From contig NZ_CP101464.1 of assembly GCF_024362365.1 (NCBI RefSeq), forward strand, positions 1,612,001-1,676,000: 64,000 nt of DNA, in the 5' to 3' direction. Made by a program: the position numbers and the translations under genes. The notes under the pieces were generated by a model that ran no database searches, was not told the DNA's origin, and saw only the letters and a list, made by a program, of their open reading frames with translations. Below, piece after piece: positions 34,925 through 48,110 of the stretch; position 1 is the stretch's first letter, and the number at the start of each line of letters is the position of its first letter. The DNA is from Janibacter sp. CX7. Lineage in GTDB: Bacteria; Actinomycetota; Actinomycetes; Actinomycetales; Dermatophilaceae.

Positions 34925-35470
34925 CTAGGTGCGGTCCCTCGCGAGCAGCCCGAAGACCCAGGAGTCGGAGACGACACCGTCGACGACGCAGTCCTCCCGG
35001 AGCGTGCCCTCGTGGACGAAGCCCAGCTTGTGCAGGACCCGCCCGCAGGCGATGTTGCGCGTGTCCGCCATGGCCTGGACCCGGTTGAGGTCGAGGGCGT
35101 CGTAGGCCCAGTCGAGCAGGGCCGCTGCTGCCTCGGTCGCGTGGCCGTGCCCCCAGGACGTCTCCCCGAAGCACAGGGTCAGCTCCGCGCTGCGGAAGGT
35201 CGGGTCCCAGCTGCTCAGCCCGCACCACCCCAGGCGGGCACCGTCCGCCACCCTCTCCACCATCACCCGCGCACCGCTCCCTTCGGCCGCAGCCCTGCGG
35301 GACCGGTCGACGAACCCCTGGGCCCGCGACGGATCGCTCCACGGCGGCTCGTCCCAGTAGCGCAGGACGAAGGGGGAGGACATCAGCTCCCAGAGGAAGC
35401 CGGCGTCCTCGTCCTCCACCGGACGCAGCCGCAGCCGCTCGGTCAGCAGGGTCGGGGTCGCCAGCTCCAT
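34925..35470 (-). CDS. GNAT family N-acetyltransferase (RimJ-type)
   Basis: A 181-residue Gcn5-related acetyltransferase of the RimJ/RimL-like branch. TERLRLRPVEDEDAGFLWELMSS at the N-terminus, GWCGLSSWDPTFRSAELTLCFG in the core and GHGHATEAAAALLDWAYDALDLNRV with NIACGRVLHKLGFVHEG at the acetyl-CoA site are diagnostic. Substrate unknown (ribosomal proteins, antibiotics or amino acids in relatives). ATG at 35470; ATG at 35479 is possible. It is only 10 bases upstream of dop and may be read with it. Confidence 0.85.
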   Translation of the reverse strand: MELATPTLLTERLRLRPVEDEDAGFLWELMSSPFVLRYWDEPPWSDPSRAQGFVDRSRRAAAEGSGARVMVERVADGARLGWCGLSSWDPTFRSAELTLCFGETSWGHGHATEAAAALLDWAYDALDLNRVQAMADTRNIACGRVLHKLGFVHEGTLREDCVVDGVVSDSWVFGLLARDRT

Positions 35471-35596
35471 GACGGCCATGCTCGTGCAGCGGCCGGCGGT
35501 GCACCAGCGAGTTTCGACGTCGAGGACGGCCACCCCCGGTGGTCGAGGTGCGACGAAGGAGCCTCGAGACCCAGTGGGCCGTGTTGGAATGAGCCC

Positions 35597-36565
35597 GTGA
35601 CTTCGACGTGGATGCCGTGGCGGACGCGGGTGCTGGGGTGGCTGACCCGCAAGGGCGTGCCCGCCGAGGAGATGACGGCCGCCCAGCTGTCGCGGATGCG
35701 CGCCAACATCCCGATGCGCGCGCCGTACACGTGGTTCTTCGGCCGCCCCGAGCGCGACGTGACCTCGCAGACGCAGCGGATCACCGTCCGCGACGGCCAC
35801 GAGATCAAGGTCCGGGTCCACCGCCCCGAGGCCGACGGGCCGCTCCCGCTGCTCATGCACTTCCACGGCGGGGGCTTCGTCCTCGGCCACATGGGTGTCT
35901 ACGACCCGCTGTGCACGCAGATCGCCGCGCAGGCGCAGGTCGTCGTCGTGACCGTCGCCTACCGCATGGCCCCCGAGCACCGCGCTCCCCTCGCCGCCCA
36001 CGACTGCCTCGACGCCACCCGCTGGGCCATCGAGCACGCGGCCGAGATCGGGGCACGCACCGATGCCCTCGGGGTCACGGGCGACTCGGCCGGCGGCAAC
36101 CTCGCCGCCGTCGTGGCGCAGACGCTGCGCGACGAGGGCTTCGCCGGCCTGCGGCACCAAGCGCTCGTCTACCCCGCGCCGGACCTCTCCGACCGCGAGA
36201 CCGAGGACCTCCAGCTGCTCACGCAGCGCTACCCCGTGCTCACGCCCGACATGCTGCGGTCCTTCCGCAGTCTCTACCTCGGCGAGGAGGGCGACGACCG
36301 CGACCCGATCGTCTCCCCCGCCTTCGGCGATCTCGCCGGCCTGCCGCCGGCGCTCGTGCAGACGGCGGAGGTCGACCCCCTTCGTCCTGACGGTGATGCC
36401 TACGCGCAGGCGTTGCGGGAGGCCGGGGTCGAGGTCCGCCACACGACCTACCGCGGGGCGCCGCACGGCTACCAGACCTTCCCGGGGCTGGCCCCGGCCG
36501 CCGCACCGGCCCTCGAAGAGCTCATCGGGGAGATCGCCCACCACCTGCACGAGGAGCACCCGTGA
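35597..36565 (+). CDS. HSL-type alpha/beta hydrolase (copy 1)
   Basis: A 322-residue hormone-sensitive-lipase family esterase. Oxyanion motif HFHGGGFVLGHMG, nucleophile elbow GDSAGG with catalytic serine near residue 164, Asp in VDPLRPDGD and His in GAPHGY, in the correct order. The N-terminal 60 residues form the cap. GTG start at 35597. The stop overlaps the start of a second, paralogous hydrolase (GTGA, 36562-36565). Acts on short-chain acyl esters or lipid-like substrates. Confidence 0.85.
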   Translation: MTSTWMPWRTRVLGWLTRKGVPAEEMTAAQLSRMRANIPMRAPYTWFFGRPERDVTSQTQRITVRDGHEIKVRVHRPEADGPLPLLMHFHGGGFVLGHMGVYDPLCTQIAAQAQVVVVTVAYRMAPEHRAPLAAHDCLDATRWAIEHAAEIGARTDALGVTGDSAGGNLAAVVAQTLRDEGFAGLRHQALVYPAPDLSDRETEDLQLLTQRYPVLTPDMLRSFRSLYLGEEGDDRDPIVSPAFGDLAGLPPALVQTAEVDPLRPDGDAYAQALREAGVEVRHTTYRGAPHGYQTFPGLAPAAAPALEELIGEIAHHLHEEHP

Positions 36566-37566
36566 AGCGCCCCTACCCCGGCCTGCCGCCGCTCGTCGCG
36601 ACCCTGACGACCTTCCTCGACAACATCGGTCGGGTCTCGATCGTCGACGCGACGCTCGAGGACATCCGGGCGGCCCGCGCCAAGGTCTACCCGACGTCCG
36701 CCCCCTTCTCGTGGATCACCGGGCGCGTCCCCGCGGACGTGACGATCGACGACGGCAGCGCACCGGTGCGCGATGGCGCGAGCATCCCCCTTCGCTGGTA
36801 CACGCCAGACGGACGAAGGGAGGACCGCCCCCTCCTCGTCTACCTCCACGGTGGTGGCTGGGTGCAGGGGTCGACGCGGATGTACGACCCGCTGTGCGCC
36901 CACCTGGCGGCCGAGCTCGACGCCGTCGTCGTGAGCGTCGACTACCGCATGGCGCCCGAGCACCGGGCCCCGACGGCGACCCACGACGCGATCGACGTCG
37001 TCAGGTGGCTCCACGAGCGCGCCGACCACGGGAGCGACCGCGACCGCATCGGCCTGTGCGGCGACTCCGCCGGCGGCAACCTGTCGGCGATCGTCGCCCA
37101 GCAGCTGCGGGACCTGCGGACGGCCGCGGGCGAGCCGGTCATCCGTCACCAGGCACTGATCTACCCGGCCACCGACCTGACGATGGCCTCGCCCTCGATC
37201 CGCGAGCACTCCGAGGGGGCGATCCTCACCGAGGCCAAGATCATCGCCTTCCGCTCGCTCTACATCGGCGAGGCCGACGACGCGATCGACTACGCCGACC
37301 CGGTCGTCTCCCCGCTCTTCGGCGACGCCGCCGGGGTCGCCCCGGCGCTGGTGCAGACGGCCGACCTCGACCCGATCCGCGACGACGGGCTCCGCTACGC
37401 CGAGGCGCTACGAGCCGCGGGCGTCGAGGTGCGGGTCACCAACTACCTCGGGCTGCCCCACGGCTTCGCGAGCTTCCCCGGGGTGGCACGCAGCGGGGCG
37501 CAGGCACGCCACGAGCTCGTCACCGAGATCCGACGCCACCTCGTCGAGGGCGGTCGCGGTGCGTGA
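36562..37566 (+). CDS. HSL-type alpha/beta hydrolase (copy 2)
   Basis: A 334-residue paralogue of the preceding gene: YLHGGGWVQGSTRMYDPLCAHLA, MAPEHRAP, GDSAGGN, TADLDPIRDDG and GLPHGFASFPG match the oxyanion, elbow, acid and base motifs. GTG start overlaps the previous stop. A pair of similar enzymes in tandem suggests duplication and divergence for related esters, or a hetero-oligomer. The following DUF3054 membrane protein overlaps its stop. Confidence 0.85.
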   Translation: MKRPYPGLPPLVATLTTFLDNIGRVSIVDATLEDIRAARAKVYPTSAPFSWITGRVPADVTIDDGSAPVRDGASIPLRWYTPDGRREDRPLLVYLHGGGWVQGSTRMYDPLCAHLAAELDAVVVSVDYRMAPEHRAPTATHDAIDVVRWLHERADHGSDRDRIGLCGDSAGGNLSAIVAQQLRDLRTAAGEPVIRHQALIYPATDLTMASPSIREHSEGAILTEAKIIAFRSLYIGEADDAIDYADPVVSPLFGDAAGVAPALVQTADLDPIRDDGLRYAEALRAAGVEVRVTNYLGLPHGFASFPGVARSGAQARHELVTEIRRHLVEGGRGA

Positions 37567-38161
37567 GCGCGACGAGGCCCTGATGTCCCCCGGTCGGCGG
37601 ACCGCCCTCGCGGCCGGTCTCGACGTGCTCGTCGTCGCGGTCTTCACCCTCATCGGCCGGCGTACCCACGCCGAGCCGCTCGATCCGGCCGGCTGGTGGA
37701 GCACCGCCTGGCCCTTCCTCGTGGGCCTGGCTCTCGGCTGGGCCGTCGTGGCCCTGTCGAGCCAGACCTGGCCGACCCGCTGGTGGCACGGCCTGACCGT
37801 CTGGATCGCCACGGTCTTCGGCGGGATGGCCCTGCGGGACATGGTCGGTCAGGGCACGGCCCTGCCCTTCGTCATCGTGGCCACGATCTTCCTCGGCGTC
37901 ACGCTCGTCGGGTGGCGCCTGGTGCTGTGGTTCCTGGACCGTCGGCGCCCGGAGCCGACGAGCGACCCGCGCCGGGGACGTGGCCGCCCGCCGGTCGAGC
38001 ACACCCGCGTGGGTGACCCGCTCGGCCTCGAGGACCTGCACGGTCCGTCCGACCGCACACGCGGCCGCGGCGTCGTCCCGCCCGGCGACCGGGACCGGGT
38101 CGCCGAGGAGCTGGACATCCGCCAGCCGCGCACGCCCGAGGACCCTCGGCCGCAGGACTAG
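37559..38161 (+). CDS. DUF3054 family membrane protein
   Basis: A 200-residue protein with four membrane segments in the first 125 residues (AAGLDVLVVAVFTLIGRRTHAE opens the family pattern), then a hydrophilic, Arg/Pro-rich tail of about 70 residues. Function unknown. The stated GTG start overlaps the hydrolase stop by eight bases; an ATG at 37583 with a GAGG seven bases ahead is an alternative. Coupled to the hydrolase pair. Confidence 0.75.
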   Translation: MRERDEALMSPGRRTALAAGLDVLVVAVFTLIGRRTHAEPLDPAGWWSTAWPFLVGLALGWAVVALSSQTWPTRWWHGLTVWIATVFGGMALRDMVGQGTALPFVIVATIFLGVTLVGWRLVLWFLDRRRPEPTSDPRRGRGRPPVEHTRVGDPLGLEDLHGPSDRTRGRGVVPPGDRDRVAEELDIRQPRTPEDPRPQD

Positions 38162-38170
38162 TCTGACCTC

Positions 38171-38524
38171 ATGGACACCACCACGCAGGGCTCTCGATGC
38201 CTCCGTGCCGCCGGGGCCTCGGCGGCCGTCGTGGCCTGGCTCTTCGTGACACCCATCATCCTGCCCGTCGTGGCGGCGCGGCTGCTGCCCCCCGAGATCG
38301 GCGGGGGGATCGGCTACCTCCTCCCGTACTTCCTGGTCGTGGCCGCTCCCTTCCTCGTGCCCGCGCTCGTCGTCGGGCTCGCGGTCGCGCTGGGCGGGGC
38401 GCATGCGCGAGCCCTGCCGGGGCGCAGCGCCTGCGCGCTGGGCAACGTGTCGAGCCTCGTCGGCGTCGCCACGGTGGCCGCGACCGTCACGCTCATGTGG
38501 CTCGCCGTGAGTGTGATCGCCTGA
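38171..38524 (+). CDS. Small membrane protein, unknown
   Basis: A 117-residue protein with three or four hydrophobic segments (AAVVAWLFVTPIILPVVAA, YLLPYFLVVAAPFLVPALVV, VGVATVAATVTLMWLAVSV). No family recognised. Located nine bases after the DUF3054 gene and 10 bases before another small membrane protein; all run the same way. Confidence 0.6.
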   Translation: MDTTTQGSRCLRAAGASAAVVAWLFVTPIILPVVAARLLPPEIGGGIGYLLPYFLVVAAPFLVPALVVGLAVALGGAHARALPGRSACALGNVSSLVGVATVAATVTLMWLAVSVIA

Positions 38525-38534
38525 CACGGCCGGC

Positions 38535-38900
38535 ATGACCCCTCCCCCTGCGCCGCACCGCGGTCGCCGCGCGGTGGTGACTCTCGGCGTCTGGCTGCTG
38601 CTCGCCATCGCGTGCTGGGGCGTCGCCTGGGTCGTCGCACCCGACGCCAACGCCGGCGGTCAGTGCGAGGGGCTCGGCTTCGGGTGCACCCTCACGCCGA
38701 AGGACACGCTGGTCTTCGCCGCCTTCCTCGCGACACCGGTCGCCGTCGGGACGCTCCTGCTCGCAGTGCTCGTCGTCGTCGTCGCCGTGCAGCGGTCGTG
38801 GCTGCCGCGGCTCGGCGGGATCGCGCTCGGCACGCTCGCGGGCGCCTGCGGACTCGCGCTCACGCTGGCCATCGCTGCCGGCCTCGTCGTCGTCCTGTGA
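38535..38900 (+). CDS. Small membrane protein, unknown
   Basis: A 121-residue protein with three hydrophobic segments, the first near residues 14-33 followed by an extracytoplasmic loop with two cysteines (QCEGLGFGCTL) that could pair in a disulfide. Not recognised. End of the plus-strand run; its end and that of the convergent mpa gene are 28 bp apart. Confidence 0.6.
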   Translation: MTPPPAPHRGRRAVVTLGVWLLLAIACWGVAWVVAPDANAGGQCEGLGFGCTLTPKDTLVFAAFLATPVAVGTLLLAVLVVVVAVQRSWLPRLGGIALGTLAGACGLALTLAIAAGLVVVL

Positions 38901-38928
38901 GGCCGGCCGTGAGCGCGGCAGGCCGCGC

Positions 38929-40587
38929 CTAGAGGTACTGCCCGGTGCGCGTGCCGGTGTCGATCGAGCGGCCGGGCTCCGCGCCACCGGACTTGCCGCC
39001 GATGAGCGTGCGGATGTAGACGATCCGCTCGCCCTTCTTGCCCGAGATGCGCGCCCAGTCGTCGGGGTTGGTCGTGTTGGGCAGGTCCTCGTTCTCCTTG
39101 AACTCCGCGATGCACGCGTCGAGCAGGTGGCCGACCCGCAGGCCCTCGGCGCCGGTCGTGATGAGGTCCTTGATCGCGGCCTTCTTGGCCCGGTCGACGA
39201 TGTTCTGGATCATCGCGCCGGAGTTGAAGTCCTTGAAGTAGAGGATCTCCTTGTCGCCGCCCTGGTAGGTCACCTCGAGGAACTGGTTGTCGTCGCTCTC
39301 GGCGTACATCCGCTCGACGACCGCCTCGATCATCCCCTCGACGGTGGCCTGCCGGTCGCCGTCGTGCTCCTCGAGGTCCTCGGGGTGCAGGGGCAGCTCG
39401 GCGGTGAGGTACTTGCTGAAGATGTCGCGGGCACCCTCGGCGTCGGGTCGCTCGATCTTGATCTTCACGTCGAGGCGCCCGGGACGCAGGATCGCCGGGT
39501 CGATCATGTCCTCGCGGTTGGTCGCGCCGATGACGATGACGTTGTCCAGGCCCTCGACACCGTCGATCTCCGCGAGCAGCTGCGGGACGATCGTCGTCTC
39601 GACGTCGGAGGAGACGCCGGAGCCACGGGTGCGGAAGAGGCTGTCCATCTCGTCGAAGAAGACGACGACGGGGGTGCCGTCGCTCGACTTCTCCCGAGCG
39701 CGGTGGAAGATCAGCCGGATGTGCCGCTCGGTCTCGCCGACGTACTTGTTGAGCAGCTCCGGGCCCTTGATGTTGAGGAAGTAGGCCGTCGCGCTGTCCT
39801 GCCCGGTCCGCTCGGCGACCTTGCGCGCCAGCGAGGCCGCGACCGCCTTGGCGATCATCGTCTTGCCGTTGCCGGGCGGGCCGTAGAGGAGCACGCCCTT
39901 GGGCGCCTTGAGCTGGTGGCGCTCGTAGAGCTCGGCGTGCAGGTAGGGCAGCTCGACGGCATCGCGGATCGCCTCGATCTGCGTGCTGAGGCCACCGATG
40001 TCGTCGTAGTCGAGGTCGGGCACCTCCTCGAGGACGAGGTCGGCGACCTCGGCCCGCGGGATCCGCTCGACGGCGATGTTGCTGCGCTGGTCGACGAGCA
40101 CGGCGTCGCCGACGCGCACCTGCTTGCCGGTCACCCGGCCGCCGCTGCGCACGACTCGCTCCTCGTCCTGGCGCATGAGCACGAGGAGGCGGTCGTCGTC
40201 GAGGACCTCCTTGACGACGACGACCTCGCCGGCGACGTCCTCGGGGTGCACCGACACGATGTTCATCGCCTCGTTGAGCCGCACCTCACGACCCACCCCG
40301 AGCTCACCGGTCTCGACCGCCGGCGAGACGGCGACGTGCATCTTGCGGCCGCCGGAGAGGACGTCGGCGGTCCCGTCGTCGTTGACGTCGATGACCACGG
40401 CATAGGACGAAGGGGGCTGGGCCAGCCGCTCGATCTCCTCCCGGAGGGTGACGATCTGCTGGCGCGCGTCCTTGAGCGTGCGCACGAGGCGCTCGTTCTG
40501 CGAGGCGACGGTCGCCATCTGCGACTTCTGCTGGGTCAGCTTGTCCTGCAGGGCCCGCACGTCCTGGGGCGTGGGCTCGGTCGTCAT
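38929..40587 (-). CDS. mpa: Proteasome-associated ATPase Mpa/ARC
   Basis: A 552-residue AAA ATPase that recognises Pup and unfolds pupylated proteins into the 20S core. N-terminal coiled coil at about 8-58 (Pup docking), tandem OB domains to about 185, AAA core with Walker A GPPGNGKT (236-243) and Walker B FDEMD (311-315). The last residues, GQYL, form the C-terminal motif that docks on the alpha ring. ATG at 40587 uses GAAGGGAG as ribosome binding site. Transcribed with trmI and the M50 gene upstream, about 4 kb from dop. Confidence 0.98.
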   Translation of the reverse strand: MTTEPTPQDVRALQDKLTQQKSQMATVASQNERLVRTLKDARQQIVTLREEIERLAQPPSSYAVVIDVNDDGTADVLSGGRKMHVAVSPAVETGELGVGREVRLNEAMNIVSVHPEDVAGEVVVVKEVLDDDRLLVLMRQDEERVVRSGGRVTGKQVRVGDAVLVDQRSNIAVERIPRAEVADLVLEEVPDLDYDDIGGLSTQIEAIRDAVELPYLHAELYERHQLKAPKGVLLYGPPGNGKTMIAKAVAASLARKVAERTGQDSATAYFLNIKGPELLNKYVGETERHIRLIFHRAREKSSDGTPVVVFFDEMDSLFRTRGSGVSSDVETTIVPQLLAEIDGVEGLDNVIVIGATNREDMIDPAILRPGRLDVKIKIERPDAEGARDIFSKYLTAELPLHPEDLEEHDGDRQATVEGMIEAVVERMYAESDDNQFLEVTYQGGDKEILYFKDFNSGAMIQNIVDRAKKAAIKDLITTGAEGLRVGHLLDACIAEFKENEDLPNTTNPDDWARISGKKGERIVYIRTLIGGKSGGAEPGRSIDTGTRTGQYL

Positions 40588-40641
40588 CGTCGTGCTCCCT
40601 TCGGGCCGGGGTGTCGGCTGCCTCCAGTCTCCCCCTTCGCC

Positions 40642-41658
40642 CTATCGCGGCGTCGGGGGGACCACGCCTCGGGCGAGCTTGCGCATCTTCTTCTCCGACG
40701 CGACCCGCTCCCCGAGGGCCTCGGAGGTCCACTCGGCGTCGTCGGCGCCCGGTGGCACCTCGGCCGGAGCCGTGCTCTCGTCGCCCTCCTGGGCGGCGTA
40801 GCCCTTGCCCGGGCGACGCTTGCGCATCGGCGGGGTGACGCCCGGGGCGAGCCGGCGGGTCGTGATGAGAAATCCGGTGTGCCCGTGCATGCGGTGCTGC
40901 GGGCGCACGGCGAGACCCTCGAGGTGCCAGCCGCGCACGAGCGACTCCCACGCCTCGGGCTCGGTGAAGGTGCCGAAGTCGCGCATCGCCTCGGCGACCT
41001 TGCTCAGCTGGGTGGCCGTGGCGACGTAGCAGATGAGCACACCACCGGGCGCGAGCGCCTCGGCGACGACCTCGAGGCACTCCCACGGGGCGAGCATGTC
41101 GAGGACGACTCGGTCGACGGTGCCGGGCTCGACCGCCCCGGGCAGCGACTCGACGAGGTCGCCGACGGACACGGTCCACGCCGGGTGGTCCTCGCCGAAG
41201 AAGGCGCGGGCATTCGCCGTCGCGATCTCGGCGAAGTCGGCGCGGCGCTCGAAGGACAGGACCCGACCGGTGTCGCCGACCGCGCGCAGGAGCGACATCG
41301 ACAGGGCCCCGGAGCCGACTCCGGCCTCGACGACCGTGGCGCCCGGGAAGACGTCGGCCATCGCCACGATCTGGCCCGCGTCCTTGGGGTAGACGACGGC
41401 GGCGCCGCGCGGCATCGACATGACGTAGTCGGAGAGCAGCGGCCGCAGCACGAGGTACTCGGTGCCGGCCGTGTTGGTGATCGTCGACCCGTCGGGGGCG
41501 CCGATGAGGTCGTCGTGCTTGACGTGCCCTCGGTGGGTGTGGAACTGCTTGCCCGGCGTCAGGGTGATCGTGTGCATCCGCCCCTTGGGGTCGGTCAGCT
41601 GCACGCGGTCACCCTCACGGAAGGGGCCGCGACGGTAGGCGGATCCGGTGGCGGTCAT
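40642..41658 (-). CDS. trmI: tRNA (adenine-58 N1)-methyltransferase TrmI
   Basis: A 338-residue class I methyltransferase that makes m1A58 in tRNA. N-terminal beta domain (1-75) then the Rossmann domain with VVEAGVGSGALSMSLLRAVG (motif I) and DRVVLDMLAPWE (motif IV). C-terminal 60 residues are a low-complexity extension ahead of KMRKLARG. Homologous to Rv2118c, which also neighbours mpa in mycobacteria. ATG at 41658. Confidence 0.93.
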   Translation of the reverse strand: MTATGSAYRRGPFREGDRVQLTDPKGRMHTITLTPGKQFHTHRGHVKHDDLIGAPDGSTITNTAGTEYLVLRPLLSDYVMSMPRGAAVVYPKDAGQIVAMADVFPGATVVEAGVGSGALSMSLLRAVGDTGRVLSFERRADFAEIATANARAFFGEDHPAWTVSVGDLVESLPGAVEPGTVDRVVLDMLAPWECLEVVAEALAPGGVLICYVATATQLSKVAEAMRDFGTFTEPEAWESLVRGWHLEGLAVRPQHRMHGHTGFLITTRRLAPGVTPPMRKRRPGKGYAAQEGDESTAPAEVPPGADDAEWTSEALGERVASEKKMRKLARGVVPPTPR

Positions 41659-41669
41659 GGTGGGCGAGT

Positions 41670-42776
41670 CTAGTTGCGCGCCAGGGCTGCGTTGACCCGC
41701 TCGACCCGCACGATGCCCCGCAGCACTCCCCCTTCGCTCACCGCGACGATCCGCGAACGCGACTCCTGGAAGCCACGGACGAGGTCGGTGGCCTCGTGGC
41801 CGGGCGTCAGCTCGACGGCCCACCCCTGCGGGGCGCGGGCCACGACGGCGGAGACGGGGGTCGTGCCCACCGCGGTCGGCGGGACGGCCCGCAGGGCGTC
41901 GTGGTCCACGAGACCGACGGGGCTGCCGTCGGCCGCCACGACCACCGGCAGGGCGCGAAGGGAGGTCAGCTCCGCCACGGGCGCGTCGAGCCCGATGGGC
42001 GCCGCCGGCTCGACGAGGCTCGGCACGTCGAGCCGGCCGAGCTGGCCCATCGCCCGACCGTGGGCGATGGCCGAGGAGGCGCCCGACCACAGGAAGGCCG
42101 CGATGAACATCGTCCAGACCATCGTCGACAGCTGGGGCTGCTGGCCACGAAGCAGCGGCAGGACCACGACCCCCACGACGATGGCGACGACGAGGACCCG
42201 GCCGAGGACGCCGGCGGCCACCCGGGCCCGGCCCTGGTCGCCCGTCACGCCCCAGACGAGGGACTCGACGACCTGACCGCCGTCGAGCGGGAGGCCGGGC
42301 AGCATGTTGAGCACCGCGAGCGCACCGTTGACGAAGGCGATGCCGCCGAGCACCGAGGCGACGAGACCGTCGCCGAGCGTCGCGGCCAGCAGGAAGCAGA
42401 CGATGCCGAGGAGCGCATTGGTCAGCGGACCGACGATCGCGATGGCCGCCATCGTCGCCGGCGTGCCGCGCGTCGCCTCGAAGGTCGTGTGCCCGCCCCA
42501 GAGGTCGGCGACGACCCGGTGCACGGTGTGGCCGAAGGTGCGGGCCATGACGGCGTGCGCCGCCTCGTGGGCGAGGACGCTCAGCAGGAGGGCCAGGGCG
42601 TAGACGGCGGCGACGCCGTAGCCCACCGCGGGGCCGTGCACGCGGGCGGCCGAGGGGCCGATGAGCAGGAGGATCAGCCCGCCCATGAGGAGCCAGGACC
42701 AGCCGAGGAAGACCGGCACGCCGCCGATCGTCGCCAGGCGGATGCCGCGGGGAGTGTCGTCGAGGGGCGCCGCCAT
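41670..42776 (-). CDS. Site-2 protease family protein with CBS domains
   Basis: A 368-residue membrane metalloprotease of the M50 family. Zinc site LLSVLAHEAAHA (HExxH) with the distal Asp in LNMLPGLPLDGGQV; six hydrophobic segments to about 235, then two CBS motifs (about 245-365) that bind adenine nucleotides. Probably cuts membrane-anchored regulators such as anti-sigma factors. The 11 bases to trmI imply an operon with trmI and mpa. ATG at 42776; a GTG at 42782 is also possible. Confidence 0.9.
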   Translation of the reverse strand: MAAPLDDTPRGIRLATIGGVPVFLGWSWLLMGGLILLLIGPSAARVHGPAVGYGVAAVYALALLLSVLAHEAAHAVMARTFGHTVHRVVADLWGGHTTFEATRGTPATMAAIAIVGPLTNALLGIVCFLLAATLGDGLVASVLGGIAFVNGALAVLNMLPGLPLDGGQVVESLVWGVTGDQGRARVAAGVLGRVLVVAIVVGVVVLPLLRGQQPQLSTMVWTMFIAAFLWSGASSAIAHGRAMGQLGRLDVPSLVEPAAPIGLDAPVAELTSLRALPVVVAADGSPVGLVDHDALRAVPPTAVGTTPVSAVVARAPQGWAVELTPGHEATDLVRGFQESRSRIVAVSEGGVLRGIVRVERVNAALARN

Positions 42777-42852
42777 GGACACGACCCTAGGCGAGGCGGG
42801 TGAATGGGGATAATGAGTGGTCCACCGCCCCCTGTGCACAAGGATCGACCAG

Positions 42853-46571
<3,719 letters not shown>

Positions 46572-46575
<4 letters not shown>

Positions 46576-47396
46576 CCCCGAGCATCTCGCCGTCGCGGGC
46601 GGCCGACTTCAAGCAGTGCCCGCTGCTCTACCGCTTCCGCTCGATCGACCGGCTCGACGAGGCGCCGTCACCGGCGGCGGCCAGGGGCACCCTCGTGCAC
46701 GCCGTGCTCGAGGAGCTCTTCGACCTGCCCGCGGCCGAGCGCACCCCGGAGGCTGCTGTCGGGCTGCTGCCTGGCCGGTGGCAGGCGCTCGTCGACGACC
46801 GGCCCGAGCTCGCCCAGATGATCCTCGACGATGCAGCCCTCACCGAGGAGTCGTGGTTCGCCGAGGCGGCGAAGCTCGTCGAGCGGTGGTTCACCCTCGA
46901 GGACCCCTCGAGGCTCGAGCCGTCTCGACGTGAGGTCAAGGTCGAGGTCGAGGTGGACGGGCTGACCCTGCGCGGCATCATCGACCGGGTCGACGTGGCG
47001 CCGACGGGCGAGGTGCGCATCGTCGACTACAAGACCGGCCGCTCCCCCTCCGAGCGCTTCGAGGGCAAGGCGCTCTTCCAGATGAAGTTCTACGGCCTCG
47101 TGCACTGGCGCACCACGGGACGGGTGCCGGACCTGCTCCAGCTCGTCTACCTGCGCGACGGCCAGGTCATCCGCTACGTCCCCGACGAGGCCGACCTGCT
47201 GGCCCTGGAGCGCAACGTGCGCGCCGTGTGGCAGGCGATCGAGCAGGCCACGGCCACCGGCGACTTCCGGCCCAACCCGTCGCGGCTGTGCAGCTGGTGC
47301 GACTTCAAGGCGCTGTGCCCGGCCTTCGGCGGGACACCGCCGCCTCTCCCCCCTTCGCGTGCGACGGAGGAGACCACGGACGCCGCGCGACCCTAG
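46572..47396 (+). CDS. RecB-family PD-(D/E)XK nuclease with Fe-S cysteines
   Basis: A 274-residue stand-alone nuclease. Catalytic residues Asp138 (GIIDRVD), Asp152 and Lys154 (IVDYKTG) form the PD-(D/E)XK site. Cys16 plus Cys240, Cys243 and Cys249 match the four-cysteine 4Fe-4S arrangement of AddB/Cas4-type nucleases. No helicase domain and no partner helicase nearby. GTG start overlaps the metH stop (GTGA), which is functionally unexpected. Its stop shares four bases with the convergent HAD gene stop. Confidence 0.88.
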
Positions 47397-48076
47397 GGCC
47401 GCGCGACCTCCCCCAGTGCCAGCGGCACCAGGTCGAAGGGGGTGAGCCCGGCGAGCGTGTCGACGCGGACCGAGCCCGGGATGTCCGGGATCTCGACGAT
47501 GTGCGGCACGGCGAGCGTCGGCACGCCGGCAGCCGTCGCGGAGCGCACGCCGGTCGGCGAGTCCTCGATGGCGATGCAGGCTGCCGGGTGCACGCCGAGC
47601 TTCTCCGCAGCGGTGGCATAGGGCTCGGGGTGCGGCTTGCCGTGGGTCACGAGGTCACCGGTGACCATGAGGCCGAAGGAGCCCGACTCGGTGGCCTCGA
47701 CGACGGCACCGGCGAGGTCGGTCCACGACATCGTCACGAGCGCCTGCGGGATGTCGAGCTCACGGCACGCGGCGAGCAGCTCACGTGCGCCGGGGCGCCA
47801 CGGCACCTCCTGGGCGATCTGCTCGACGACCCGGGACTGCAGCCGGTGGACGACCTCCTCGGCGGGCAGGTCGACGGGCGAGTTGTCGAGGATGAACTGC
47901 GCGGAGACGAGGAGCGGGTTGCCGACGAGCTGGACGGCCAGCTCGTGGGTCCACGTACCGCCGAACTCCTCGACGAGCTCGTGCTCGGCGGTGATCCAGT
48001 AGGGCTCGGTGTCGACGAGGGTGCCGTCCATGTCCCACAGGACGGCGGCGGGCAGGGCGGCGGGCTCGGTGCTCAC
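47393..48076 (-). CDS. HAD family phosphatase (beta-PGM-like)
   Basis: A 227-residue HAD hydrolase. Motif I LWDMDGTLVDTEPYW near residue 12, motif II VTMSW, motif III GKPHPEPYATAAEKLGV, motif IV AIEDSPTGVRSATAAG. The cap (about 20-85) is of the beta-phosphoglucomutase/phosphoglycolate class. Substrate unknown. GTG start at 48076, 35 bp from the divergent PAC2 gene. Confidence 0.88.
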   Translation of the reverse strand: MSTEPAALPAAVLWDMDGTLVDTEPYWITAEHELVEEFGGTWTHELAVQLVGNPLLVSAQFILDNSPVDLPAEEVVHRLQSRVVEQIAQEVPWRPGARELLAACRELDIPQALVTMSWTDLAGAVVEATESGSFGLMVTGDLVTHGKPHPEPYATAAEKLGVHPAACIAIEDSPTGVRSATAAGVPTLAVPHIVEIPDIPGSVRVDTLAGLTPFDLVPLALGEVARP

Positions 48077-48110
48077 AGGCGCCAAGATTACGCGTCGTAG
48101 GGTGGTGGTC

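Noticed and set aside
33491..36565. N-terminal extension of the first HSL hydrolase by 700 codons
   Set aside because: The extension is antisense to dop and the GNAT gene; the hydrolase family starts near GTG 35597.
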